NCBI GenBank assembly: GCA_021108315.1
Contig: JAIORE010000094.1
Coordinates: forward strand, 1 to 58,888
Source of the DNA: Candidatus Cloacimonadota bacterium
Lineage (GTDB): Bacteria > Cloacimonadota > Cloacimonadia > Cloacimonadales > TCS61
DNA length: 58,888 nt
Direction of reading: 5' to 3'
The translations under genes and the position numbers were made by a program. Each line of letters begins with the position of its first letter. Position 1 is the first letter of the stretch. The notes below the pieces were generated by a model that saw only the letters and a program-made list of their open reading frames with translations, was not told where the DNA came from and did not search any database. Below are positions 18,155 through 26,833 of the stretch, piece after piece.

Positions 18155-19576
18155 ATGGCTGAAAAAATATTAAACTTAGAGTTGTTCTTCAAAAATAAGA
18201 ATATAGATATTGCTAAATATAATCGAGATTTCAAATCTAAATTTTCCATCGGAAGTGATAAGCATATTTTTTGGCAAATATTCAACATTTCTTTTCCAAA
18301 GAGACATACTTTTGTTACAAAGAAGGGTGATAATTTCTTTATTCATTTATTAAAGAATATGGAGGTAAAAGTAGATAGAGGTGGAAAGACATTAACTAAA
18401 GAAGAACTTAATAAAAAACACTATTTGCTTAATAATGCTCTAAAACTTGATAAAAAAACAAAAGGTGAAATTATTATCAGTCAAGACTGGAGAATAGCAT
18501 ATAGCTTCAAGGAGCCTTATGTTGTTAAATTGACAAAAGAAGATAGAGCAAGCTATCAAAAATTCCATAGAAAAACGCCACTTAGTGGAGAACAAAAGTT
18601 CACAAGAATTTTCTTGATACTTGGAATGCTTTTTACAATAATTGGACTGTTCGTTTTTGAAAAAACTTATATACCACCTGCAAAAATTGATTTTCGTGAT
18701 AGACTACAAAGTATAGAGAAACAAGCAACACAATTGGAAGTGGATTTTGAAGAAGAAGTTCAAGAAGAAATTGCTGAAAGTGTAAATATTGGTGGATTTT
18801 CAAAACAAGGTTCTGAAGATGCAGCAGCAGCAGCAGCAGAAGAAGCACAAGCTAAATTTAGTTCTGATTTAGAGAGAATGATTGGAGGCATGGGATCATT
18901 TTCTGGTGGAACAGAAGTTGGAGATTTATCTGGTGATTTGATGGAAACTACATCGCTTGGCACACAATTTGTTGAAGGTGGAGATAGTGATGGCTTCAAT
19001 ATTGCTGATGCTATCGGTTATAATCCAAATAATTCAGGAACCGGAGATTTGCTTGCTAATGCTGGAGACCTTGGAGATTTTACTGATCTTAGTGGTGTTT
19101 CAGATGTTGGGGTTGGATTGAATAATGCAGGATTTGAGAATGTAAACGTCGGTGATTTAGCAGGTGAAGCTACCAGCTATTCATCAACAAAACTTACAAA
19201 TAAAGCTCAATTTGATAAAATAGCAAAATCATATCTTGGTGTAGGTATGAGAAATTTAAAGAATATTGATTTAAGTAAAGCACCGGAATTGAAAACTGAA
19301 ATAGCAAGAATTGAACAGCAAATTTCTGTTTTTGCTCCACAGATAAAAAAGTTATATCTTATTGAGAGTATGATGCGCGATATGTATGGCACAATATTTT
19401 GGGATATTCTTATAGATAAAAGTGGTAAAATAGTTGCAGTTGATTATTCATTTAATCCCAAGGGTAGTTATTTTACTACTAAATTTTTGGAGAAGACAAA
19501 GGAAATTATTTTAGGATGGCATATTAACGTTGAAGAGACAACTGAATTCCGGTTCAGAAGAACGTTTATGAAATAA
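18155..19576 (+). CDS. TonB/AgmX-like transducer with N-terminal FHA-like region
   Basis: The 473-residue protein has four parts. Residues about 25-130 look like a degenerate FHA domain (FSIGSDKHIFWQ, then KRHTFVTKKGDNFFIHLL). One membrane helix lies at about 150-168. A low-complexity periplasmic linker follows, with an Ala6 run from six GCA codons at 18821-18838 and many Gly/Asp residues. The C-terminal about 125 residues (IFWDILIDKSGKIVAVDYSF ... GWHI) fit the AgmX/PglI or TonB-type C-terminal domain. This order matches the type of the myxobacterial gliding proteins GltG/GltJ. It is probably the transducer that carries motor force across the periplasm. The FHA assignment is inference; the membrane helix and C-terminal domain are clearer. 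Confidence 0.7.
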   Translation: MAEKILNLELFFKNKNIDIAKYNRDFKSKFSIGSDKHIFWQIFNISFPKRHTFVTKKGDNFFIHLLKNMEVKVDRGGKTLTKEELNKKHYLLNNALKLDKKTKGEIIISQDWRIAYSFKEPYVVKLTKEDRASYQKFHRKTPLSGEQKFTRIFLILGMLFTIIGLFVFEKTYIPPAKIDFRDRLQSIEKQATQLEVDFEEEVQEEIAESVNIGGFSKQGSEDAAAAAAEEAQAKFSSDLERMIGGMGSFSGGTEVGDLSGDLMETTSLGTQFVEGGDSDGFNIADAIGYNPNNSGTGDLLANAGDLGDFTDLSGVSDVGVGLNNAGFENVNVGDLAGEATSYSSTKLTNKAQFDKIAKSYLGVGMRNLKNIDLSKAPELKTEIARIEQQISVFAPQIKKLYLIESMMRDMYGTIFWDILIDKSGKIVAVDYSFNPKGSYFTTKFLEKTKEIILGWHINVEETTEFRFRRTFMK

Positions 19577-19593
19577 TGAAATTATAATTAATC

Positions 19594-19619
19594 AGCCCTC
19601 TATATTGAGGGCTTTTTTT
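19594..19619 (+). terminator. Rho-independent terminator
   Basis: AGCCCTC, a 6-nt TATATT loop, GAGGGCT and a run of T form a perfect 7-bp stem. It lies just after the transducer gene and ends the envelope-machine operon before priA. Confidence 0.9.
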
Positions 19620-19624
19620 CTTAA

Positions 19625-22009
19625 ATGAACTATTATAAAATTGCTTTACCTCTTAATTTAGAACAAGACTATACCTATTCTTCAAATATCAATATTATGT
19701 TAGGTTGCAGAGTCCTTATCAGTTTTAATCATAAGTTTAGAACTGGAATTGTAATTGAGCAAACTGATATTATTTCAAAAAAAATTATTTACAAAGGAAT
19801 AGAAGAAGTCATTGATAGCGAACCTATAGTATCCAGAGAACAATTCGAACTTGCAAATTGGATGGCTAACTATTATTTTGTTCCTAAAGGTATTTTGCTT
19901 TTTGCAATGCTCCCATCAGCAATTGATGTAAATATACAACAAGAAGTTAGAAAGATTAGAAATTTTGATAAGAAAAAGAGTAGTGAAGAAAATAAGATAT
20001 TAGGTTTATTCAAAGGAAATGATTGGATAAAAATTGATAGATTTAAAAGTATAGCAGCAATTAATAAATTTCAATATTGGTTGGAATCATTAGAGAACGA
20101 TGGCTACATTGAGATTAAAAGAAGTTTTGATACAAAAATAAAAAAGAAGACAATAAATTTTGTTTCATTAATTAAAAAAGATGAAATCCCTATTCTGACG
20201 AGTAGACAATCCGAAGCCTATAACAAGATTAAATCTATTGGGAAAGAGTTTCCACTATCTAAAATTGCAAAAGAGATATCCTATTCTATAGTGAAGGCAT
20301 TAAAAATCAAAGGATTAATTGAAATAAAGCCTAAAGAAGTAACTGTAAGCAATAAAATATTTCCAAATGAAAAAATAATTTTACCAAAAATACAATTTAC
20401 CGGAGAACAAAAAAAAGTAATTAACGAACTAAACATAAAACTTGATATTAATAAATTCAACAGTGTTTTGTTGCACGGAATAACCGGAAGCGGTAAAACC
20501 GAAATTTATATAGAAGCAATAAAAAAGTGTCTTTCATTGAAAAAGAAAGCATTACTATTAGTTCCTGAAATATCTCTAACACCTCAGCTTCTCGCTAAGT
20601 TTTATACTCTTTTTCCTGATGATATAGCAATATTACATAGCAATCTCAATGAAAGAGAGAAATGGGAGCAGTGGAGAAAAATATATTTTGACAAATGTTC
20701 AATTGTAATAGGAGTAAGAAGTGCAGTTTTTGCTCCGTTAAAAAATATTGGATTAATCATCATTGACGAAGAGCACGAAACAACATATAAGCAAGAAAAC
20801 AATCCGCGTTACAATGCCCGAGATGTAGCAATCGTACGAGCAAAAATTAATCAATGTGTGATCATTTTGGGAAGTGCAACTCCATCCTTAGAAAGTTTTT
20901 ATAATTCAGAAATTAAGAAGAATAGTTTATTAGAATTAAAACATAGACCATACAAAGCTACTTTACCAAAAATTGAAATATTTGATTTAAAAAATTTAAG
21001 TGATTTTCACAAAGTAATATCTGATAGATTAGCAGAAAAAATTGAAGATAGGCTAAAGAAAAAAGAACAAATTATTCTATTTCAGAATAGAAGAGGTCAT
21101 TCATCTTTTGTTCAGTGTGTCAATTGTGGACATCTCTTTACCTGTCCAAATTGTGAGATTAGCTACAAATTTCATAGTTATGATAATAATCTAAAGTGCC
21201 ATTATTGCGGACAAAGCATCGCTATTCCAAGAAAGTGTCCTGATTGTAATGGATATATTTTCAAATTTGGTTCAGCAGGAACACAGCAAGTGGAAAAGCA
21301 GTTGCAGGTCTTATTTCAAACTGCAAGAATTATGAGAATGGATTCTGATACAACGACTCGAAAAGATAGCTATAGAACAATGTTCAAAAAAATGAGAAAC
21401 GGTCACATAGATATTTTGTTAGGTACTCAGATGATAGCAAAAGGTTTGGACTTTGAGAATGTTACGTTAGTAGGTGTAGTTTCTGCTGATACAATTCTAA
21501 ATTTTCCTGATTTTAGATCATCTGAAAGAACTTTCCAATTATTAACTCAGGTTGCAGGTAGAGCAGGGCGAGGGAAAAAGTCTGGTGAAGTAATAATTCA
21601 AACATATAATCCTGAACATTATGCGATTAAGTTTGCTTTGCAGCAGAATTATCATGCATTTATTGAGAAAGAATTGAAATTTAGAAAAATAATGCACTAT
21701 CCACCTTATTTTCGCTTGGCTAGATTTATATTATCGCATAAAAATGAAGAATTTTTAGAGAAGCAAATTAGTGAGAATAGCAAACATTTTCAAATGCTAA
21801 AAAGTTTTTTTTCTTACGATGATTTGAGAATTCTAGGACCAACAAAATCACCTCTATCAAAAATTAATAATGAATATCGTCACCATATAATAATAAAAGC
21901 CAGAACTGTAAAAATTATCAATCAATCAGTAAATTACATTAGAGATAATATCAAAATGAATAAGCAGATTAAAATTAAAATTGATATAGATCCTTATAGT
22001 TTATTGTGA
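19625..22009 (+). CDS. priA: Primosomal protein N' (replication restart helicase)
   Basis: This 794-residue superfamily 2 helicase reloads the replisome at stalled forks. The Walker A block HGITGSGKTEIYIEA and the DEEH box are present. A zinc-binding region with paired cysteines follows (CVNCGHLFTCPNC, CHYCGQ, CPDCNG), as in all PriA proteins. The helicase C-terminal motif GTQMIAKGLDF and the VAGRAGRG block are intact. The start ATG follows the terminator at 19594-19619 by 5 bp, with no obvious Shine-Dalgarno, so a short or leaderless mRNA is possible. The gene ends in TGA. Confidence 0.96.
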   Translation: MNYYKIALPLNLEQDYTYSSNINIMLGCRVLISFNHKFRTGIVIEQTDIISKKIIYKGIEEVIDSEPIVSREQFELANWMANYYFVPKGILLFAMLPSAIDVNIQQEVRKIRNFDKKKSSEENKILGLFKGNDWIKIDRFKSIAAINKFQYWLESLENDGYIEIKRSFDTKIKKKTINFVSLIKKDEIPILTSRQSEAYNKIKSIGKEFPLSKIAKEISYSIVKALKIKGLIEIKPKEVTVSNKIFPNEKIILPKIQFTGEQKKVINELNIKLDINKFNSVLLHGITGSGKTEIYIEAIKKCLSLKKKALLLVPEISLTPQLLAKFYTLFPDDIAILHSNLNEREKWEQWRKIYFDKCSIVIGVRSAVFAPLKNIGLIIIDEEHETTYKQENNPRYNARDVAIVRAKINQCVIILGSATPSLESFYNSEIKKNSLLELKHRPYKATLPKIEIFDLKNLSDFHKVISDRLAEKIEDRLKKKEQIILFQNRRGHSSFVQCVNCGHLFTCPNCEISYKFHSYDNNLKCHYCGQSIAIPRKCPDCNGYIFKFGSAGTQQVEKQLQVLFQTARIMRMDSDTTTRKDSYRTMFKKMRNGHIDILLGTQMIAKGLDFENVTLVGVVSADTILNFPDFRSSERTFQLLTQVAGRAGRGKKSGEVIIQTYNPEHYAIKFALQQNYHAFIEKELKFRKIMHYPPYFRLARFILSHKNEEFLEKQISENSKHFQMLKSFFSYDDLRILGPTKSPLSKINNEYRHHIIIKARTVKIINQSVNYIRDNIKMNKQIKIKIDIDPYSLL

Positions 22010-22074
22010 ATAAACCAATTTTATACAATTTCAATTAATAAAAAAGCAAAAAAATAGTTTGCTTCACATTAAGT

Positions 22075-22283
22075 AGTATCTGAACGAAAATACCAATTTA
22101 CTAAATTTTTTCATAATTCTCAATAACCCCCGACTTTAGTCGTGGGTAAATTACTTTCTCCAAGTTCCCCGCTCCAAATCAGCTTTAGCTGATTTGGAGC
22201 GGGTGGGTTTCGGTTGATCTCAAGCCCACGCCCACGCCTAAAGGCATTGGTTAATAAAATTCACACATTTTCGATAAGATATT
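22075..22283. mobile_element. MITE-like element, copy 2
   Basis: AGTATCTGAACGAAAA at 22075-22090 is identical to the outer arm of copy 1. TTTTCGATAAGATATT at 22268-22283 is its inverted partner, matching at 13 of 16 positions. AAGT flanks both ends (22071-22074 and 22284-22287), a 4-bp direct repeat differing from that of copy 1. The 209-bp interior is unlike copy 1 and carries hairpins, including 22168-22203. It fills most of the 358-bp priA to carboxyltransferase spacer. Confidence 0.6.
22168..22203. repeat. Perfect 16-bp palindrome
   Basis: CCCGCTCCAAATCAGC, a TTTA loop and GCTGATTTGGAGCGGG form a perfect stem. Nearby CGACTTTAGTCG and CCACGCCTAAAGGC are smaller palindromes of a common dispersed type. 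All lie inside the candidate MITE copy 2. Confidence 0.75.
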
Positions 22284-22367
22284 AAGTAAATATTTCAAAG
22301 TTTTGCTTTACAAATTGAGCAGTGAAACATTTTTAATTCAAAAAATAAATATCCCTTAGGAGTTACA

Positions 22368-23924
22368 ATGAAAGTAACCGAGAAAATCAACTTGTTAAAA
22401 GAAAAGCAAAAAAAAGCTAAGCAAATGGGTGGAGATGCCCGAATTGAAAAGCAACATAAAAAAGGAAAATTAACTGCCCGAGAACGAATTAAACTTCTTT
22501 TTGATGAAGGAACATTTCGCGAAATAAATTTATTTGTAAAGCACCGTTCAACTAATTTTGATATGAGTAATGTCGAAATAAATGCTGATGGTGTGGTAAC
22601 AGGTCATGGATTGATCAATGGGCGACCTATTTTTGCATACTCTCAGGATTTTACTTCACGAGGTGGTTCACTCGGAGAGATGCAAGCTTCCAAAATATGT
22701 AAAGTCATGGATCTTGCTCTAAAAGCAGGTGTTCCAATAGTTGGTTTCAATGATTCCGGAGGAGCACGGGTAGAAGAAGGAATTGATGCCTTGAAAGGAT
22801 ATGGTGAAATATTTTTTAGAAATACTCGCTCTTCCGGTGTGATTCCACAGATTTCCACAATAGTTGGTCCTTGTGCCGGAGGTGCGGTTTATTCACCCGC
22901 AATGACTGATTTTGTGCTGATGGTAAAAAAAACAAGCCATATGTTTATAACCAGCCCTTATGTGATCAAAACAGTAACCGGAGAAGAAACTACTTTTGAG
23001 GAGCTGGGTGGTGCAATGGTTCATAATTCAAAAAGTGGTAACTCTCATTTTGCTTGTGAAAGTGATGAAGATGCAATTGAACATGTTAAGGAACTTCTTA
23101 GTTTTTTACCAAATAACAATCTTGAAGATGCTCCCTATTTCAATATAGGTGATGATCCACAGAGGATATGCCCGAAATTAAATACAATAATTCCAGATGA
23201 TGCAATGTTTCCCTATGATATGAAAGAAGTGATCAAGGAAGTGGTTGATAACGGTGAATTCTTCGAAGTTCATGAATATTTTGCTGAAAATGCTATTGTA
23301 GGTTTTGCCAGATTGAACGGCAGATCAGTAGGTATTATTGGGAATCAACCTACGGTTTTGGCTGGCTGTCTTGATATTGATGCTTCTGATAAAATCAGTC
23401 GCTTTGTGAGAACTTGTGATGCTTTTAATATACCCTTGATTACTTTTGTGGATGTTCCCGGATATTTACCCGGTTTGAATCAAGAGTGGGGTGGTATTAT
23501 TCGTCACGGAGCTAAGATATTATGGAGTTACTCAGAAGCGACAGTTCCTAAGCTTACGGTAGTTACTCGCAAGAACTATGGCGGATCTTATATTGCCATG
23601 TGCTCTAAGCATCTTGGAGCAGATATGATGTTTGCTTGGCCTTCAGCTGAAATTGCTGTTATGGGAGCTAAGGGAGCTGTTAATATTGTCGCCAGTTATC
23701 GAAAAAAGATAAAAAATGCAAAAGACCCACTTGCTATGACTGAGGAATTGATAAAAGAATACGAAGATGCCTTCAATACACCCTATATTGCTGCTGAACG
23801 CGGTTATGTAGATGCCATCATTCAACCATCTGAAACCAGAATGCGATTGATAGATGCTCTGGAGATACTCGCAACAAAGAGCGAATCATTACCACCGAAA
23901 AAACACGGGAATATTCCCCAATAG
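22368..23924 (+). CDS. Acyl-CoA carboxyltransferase subunit (PccB / MmdA type)
   Basis: The 518-residue carboxyltransferase moves CO2 between biotin and an acyl-CoA, most likely propionyl/methylmalonyl-CoA. It has the ACC/PCC beta fold: KGKLTARERIKLLFDEG near the start, the oxyanion-forming GGARVEEG and GPCAGGAVYSPA blocks, and FVDVPGYLPGLNQEWGGIIR in the C-terminal half. The start has a TAGGAG site. It is 10 bp from a small-subunit gene and upstream of a biotin-carrying partner. No biotin carboxylase or membrane decarboxylase (OadB/MmdB) gene lies in the window. A methylmalonyl-CoA:pyruvate transcarboxylase is therefore the simplest reading, and a sodium-pumping decarboxylase the alternative. 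Confidence 0.9.
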   Translation: MKVTEKINLLKEKQKKAKQMGGDARIEKQHKKGKLTARERIKLLFDEGTFREINLFVKHRSTNFDMSNVEINADGVVTGHGLINGRPIFAYSQDFTSRGGSLGEMQASKICKVMDLALKAGVPIVGFNDSGGARVEEGIDALKGYGEIFFRNTRSSGVIPQISTIVGPCAGGAVYSPAMTDFVLMVKKTSHMFITSPYVIKTVTGEETTFEELGGAMVHNSKSGNSHFACESDEDAIEHVKELLSFLPNNNLEDAPYFNIGDDPQRICPKLNTIIPDDAMFPYDMKEVIKEVVDNGEFFEVHEYFAENAIVGFARLNGRSVGIIGNQPTVLAGCLDIDASDKISRFVRTCDAFNIPLITFVDVPGYLPGLNQEWGGIIRHGAKILWSYSEATVPKLTVVTRKNYGGSYIAMCSKHLGADMMFAWPSAEIAVMGAKGAVNIVASYRKKIKNAKDPLAMTEELIKEYEDAFNTPYIAAERGYVDAIIQPSETRMRLIDALEILATKSESLPPKKHGNIPQ

Positions 23925-23934
23925 GACAAATAAT

Positions 23935-24120
23935 ATGACAGTAGAAAAAAAAATAAAAGCTGCAATTGCTGGCGTGATAATGATGTTAAAACAAAATGAT
24001 AATATTAGTCCAAAGAAACAAAAACGAAATCATTGGTCGAAATTTGGAAGAGAAACTATTATGCGAAATAGGGTTATGACACAGCGAAGAGGCAATGTGT
24101 TCGGAGCTGGGAGAAGCTGA
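23935..24120 (+). CDS. Small subunit of a carboxyltransferase/decarboxylase complex
   Basis: The 61-residue product begins at ATG 23935. An open frame extends further upstream but overlaps the previous gene. The short N-terminal helix (KIKAAIAGVIMML) and the ending (NHWSKFGRETIMRNRVM) match the pattern of small subunits in transcarboxylases and methylmalonyl-CoA decarboxylases (helix, variable linker, then W..xGRxxxMRxR). It lies between the acyl-CoA and biotin/pyruvate-type subunits. It probably helps complex assembly. It ends in TGA. Confidence 0.55.
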   Translation: MTVEKKIKAAIAGVIMMLKQNDNISPKKQKRNHWSKFGRETIMRNRVMTQRRGNVFGAGRS

Positions 24121-24270
24121 TTCAGGAAAAGAGAAGATGAAACCACAAATTAGCACGAATTAACTCGAAGAAGAAATTAGTGTTGAGAGATAAGCGTGTT
24201 GTTCTCAACTCCAACTTCGTTTGAAGTCGAGTCCAACATCAATATATGAACTTAATAAATTGGAGGAATA

Positions 24271-26178
24271 ATGCAATTTGACAATCACGGTATTGTGAAA
24301 ATGACAAAGATGAATTATGATATAAACCGTTCGGCTGCGGCAAATCCGATAAAGATACAAGATGTAAGTCTACGCGATGGACATCAATCTTTATTTGCTA
24401 CACGAGGTCGAACCGAAGATATGCTACCAATCGCTGAAATGATGGATGAAATTGGATTCTATTCACTTGAAGTGTGGGGTGGAGCTACTTTTGATGTGAT
24501 GCACCGCTTTCTTAATGAAGACCCTTGGGAAAGACTTAGAACTCTGAAAAAATATATTAAAAAAACACCTTTTTCTATGTTATTACGTGGACAGAATCTG
24601 GTTGGTTATCGAAATTATGCTGATGATGTGGTTGAGAACTTCGTACAAAGAGCTTGCGATAATGGTGTAGATATATTTAGGGTTTTTGATGCTTTGAACG
24701 ATTTCAGGAATTTTGAAATTGCTGGTAAAGTTATCTTGAAAAATGGTAAACATTTGCAGGGAACAATCTGCTATTCATTAACTGAACCGAGAATGGGCGG
24801 AGATGTTTATAATCTGGATTATTATCTGAAAAAGGCAAAAGATCTGGAAGGGATTGGAGTAAATTCGATCTGCATCAAAGATATGGCTGGTCTGATTTCT
24901 CCTTATGATGTTTACAATCTTATTCGGGCAATGAAAGAGCAATCTAATATGCCAATTCATCTGCACACTCATTTCACGTCAGGAATGGGAGATTTGGCTA
25001 TTTTTAAGGCGATTGAAGCTGGAGTGGATATCGTTGATACATGTATGGCTCCCTATGCTTATAGAACTTCCCATCCGGCAATTGAACCGATTGTAATTTC
25101 TCTTTTAGGAACAAATCGAGATACGGGATTTAATGTGAACAAACTTGCTGAAATTGGTAAAAAGATGGAAAAAACTATTCCTAAATATATGCATTATGCA
25201 AATCAAACAAAATTCGCAGTAATTGATACAAACGTAATCTTACATCAAACACCCGGCGGAATGCTTTCCAATCTGGTGAACCAGCTTAGACAAATGGATG
25301 CCTTAGATAAGCTTGATGATGTCTTTGAAACATTGCCAAAAGTGAGAAAAGATCTAGGACAAGTTCCTTTGGTGACTCCTACCAGTCAAATCGTGGGAAT
25401 CCAAACTGTAAATAACGTGCTTTTTGATAAAGAAGAGGGTGAATATTCCAAGATTACTGAGCAGGTGAAAGATCTTTGTTTCGGTTTATATGGAAAAACT
25501 ACAAAGCCTATTGATGTAGAAGTTTCCAAGAAAGCCTTATCTGGCTATCCCAGAGGTGAAACGCCTATCACAGATCGTCCGGGTAATATTTTGGAACCGG
25601 AGTTTGATGATGTAAAAGAGTCGGTCAAAGATCTGGCAAAAGATATTGATGATGAACTTCTCATAGCTCTCTATCCTGTTACTGGAAAGCGTTTTCTCAA
25701 ATGGAAATATGGTCATGAAGAAGCTCCGAAAGATGTGCAAGCAAAGACAATAGAAGAGGTGAATAAAGAACAGGAACTTGTTCAAAAGATTCTCTCAGGA
25801 GAGTTATCTGCAAAAGCATCTTCAACAGGAAAACCAAAGAACCTAAAAGAATTTGAAGTTTACGTAGATGGTGAAAAATTTATGGTAGAAGTTACTGACC
25901 CGAATATGCCGACCTATTCCGGAATTAGTAAAAAGGAAAAGAAAGTTAATGAATTAGATAATAGTGGTAATTTGATAGCTCCTATTCCCGGAATGATTAT
26001 GGAATTTGATAGATCTATTGGTGATGAAGTGAAAGCCGGAGAGACAATAGTTGTTCTCGAAGCGATGAAAATGTTGAATAATCTCGAAGCTCCTATTAGC
26101 GGTATGCTTGAGAAGATCAATTATCGAGTCGGTGACGCAGTTATCAAAGGTGATATTCTTTGTGTGATTATTCCCTAA
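24271..26178 (+). CDS. Pyruvate/oxaloacetate carboxyltransferase fused to a biotin carrier domain
   Basis: The 635-residue protein joins a PYC/OadA-type carboxyltransferase (5S-like, about residues 25-480) to a C-terminal biotinyl domain. Catalytic-site blocks are visible: IQDVSLRDGHQSLFATR, EVWGGATFDVMHRFL, and the metal-binding HLHTH motif. The biotin site EAMKM places the biotinyl lysine at residue 600. A GGAGG ribosome site precedes the ATG. With the two upstream genes it would transfer a carboxyl group between oxaloacetate/pyruvate and methylmalonyl/propionyl-CoA, a step in propionate fermentation or its reverse. The 150-bp gap before it contains degenerate repeat sequence. Confidence 0.92.
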   Translation: MQFDNHGIVKMTKMNYDINRSAAANPIKIQDVSLRDGHQSLFATRGRTEDMLPIAEMMDEIGFYSLEVWGGATFDVMHRFLNEDPWERLRTLKKYIKKTPFSMLLRGQNLVGYRNYADDVVENFVQRACDNGVDIFRVFDALNDFRNFEIAGKVILKNGKHLQGTICYSLTEPRMGGDVYNLDYYLKKAKDLEGIGVNSICIKDMAGLISPYDVYNLIRAMKEQSNMPIHLHTHFTSGMGDLAIFKAIEAGVDIVDTCMAPYAYRTSHPAIEPIVISLLGTNRDTGFNVNKLAEIGKKMEKTIPKYMHYANQTKFAVIDTNVILHQTPGGMLSNLVNQLRQMDALDKLDDVFETLPKVRKDLGQVPLVTPTSQIVGIQTVNNVLFDKEEGEYSKITEQVKDLCFGLYGKTTKPIDVEVSKKALSGYPRGETPITDRPGNILEPEFDDVKESVKDLAKDIDDELLIALYPVTGKRFLKWKYGHEEAPKDVQAKTIEEVNKEQELVQKILSGELSAKASSTGKPKNLKEFEVYVDGEKFMVEVTDPNMPTYSGISKKEKKVNELDNSGNLIAPIPGMIMEFDRSIGDEVKAGETIVVLEAMKMLNNLEAPISGMLEKINYRVGDAVIKGDILCVIIP

Positions 26179-26192
26179 ATTAGTAAATAGTT

Positions 26193-26229
26193 AAAGACCT
26201 TGAAGAATTTTCTTCGAGGTCTTTTTTTT
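26193..26229 (+). terminator. Rho-independent terminator
   Basis: AAAGACCTTGAAG and CTTCGAGGTCTTT pair with one G-T wobble around an AATTTT loop and run into eight T. It ends the carboxyltransferase operon. Confidence 0.85.
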
Positions 26230-26334
26230 GATTCTAAAAACCCGATTTGAGATTTTAAAACCCAAATTATTGTACGAAATCCACAAAATCTATAGAAACC
26301 TGCTATTTTAATATACTATATGACGTTAACCACT

Positions 26335-26558
26335 AATACTGCCAATAAAACTTATACACAATTAGGTTGAAGTTATGCACACTACTGATCTAAATATTTT
26401 AGACTAATAATCTAAATTTTTCTCATTACCGGTCTGAATTTTTGAGACCGATAGTCTAAAAAATGCGCTTCTCCGGTCTTAATTTTGCGCTCCTATAGTC
26501 TCATTCAATTGAGACTATAGGTTTCATTTTTTTAGATAGGAGAAGAGATTTTAGGATT
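26335..26558 (+). repeat. DnaA-box-like pair plus palindrome cluster, copy A
   Basis: TTATACACA at 26352-26360 and TTATGCACA at 26373-26381 both fit the DnaA-box consensus and lie exactly 21 nt apart. They are followed by a chain of hairpins: TCTAAA..TTTAGA, GGTCT..AGACC at 26431-26448, and CCTATAGTCTCA..TGAGACTATAGG. The whole block recurs inverted at 58355-58540 with a 36-nt identical core (26422-26457). The rest of the 26179-27048 spacer holds the terminator, a short repeat at 26604-26632 and a possible gene remnant at 26834-26932. Confidence 0.7.
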
Positions 26559-26603
26559 CTTTCGATTCGTTATATTTTTTGACTCGGATAGAATAATAAA
26601 ACT

Positions 26604-26632
26604 CATCCCTCACTTTAGATAAAGAGAGGGAA
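26604..26632 (-). repeat. 29-nt dispersed repeat, copy 1
   Basis: Read on the minus strand this begins TTCCCTCTCTTTATCTAAAG and matches 57386-57414 (plus strand) at 27 of 29 positions. The unit forms a CCCTCTCTT / AAGAGAGGG-type hairpin. Confidence 0.6.
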
Positions 26633-26833
26633 AGAGTTTACCCATGAAATCTTTTTCTATTTCACTGGAGGAGAGTTTGAAAAATGAAAATGAAGAGGGA
26701 AATGTTAATATATTTATTACTTGTCAAAAAAATATTCAAAACATTTATTTGTAAACAGATAATATTTTTTATACCTAATTTGTGCGATTTATTTTGAAAT
26801 TAGGTGTTAACTTCTTTTAGTAAAACGAGTTAA

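Noticed and set aside
22368..26178. Pyruvate carboxylase or acetyl-CoA carboxylase
   Set aside because: No biotin carboxylase domain is present, and the acyl-CoA subunit is a separate single polypeptide of PccB/MmdA type.
26352..26381. Replication origin at the two DnaA-box-like sites
   Set aside because: Only two boxes are present, the block is repeated at 58355-58540, no dnaA, dnaN or other origin genes are near, and no box cluster with a melting region was seen.
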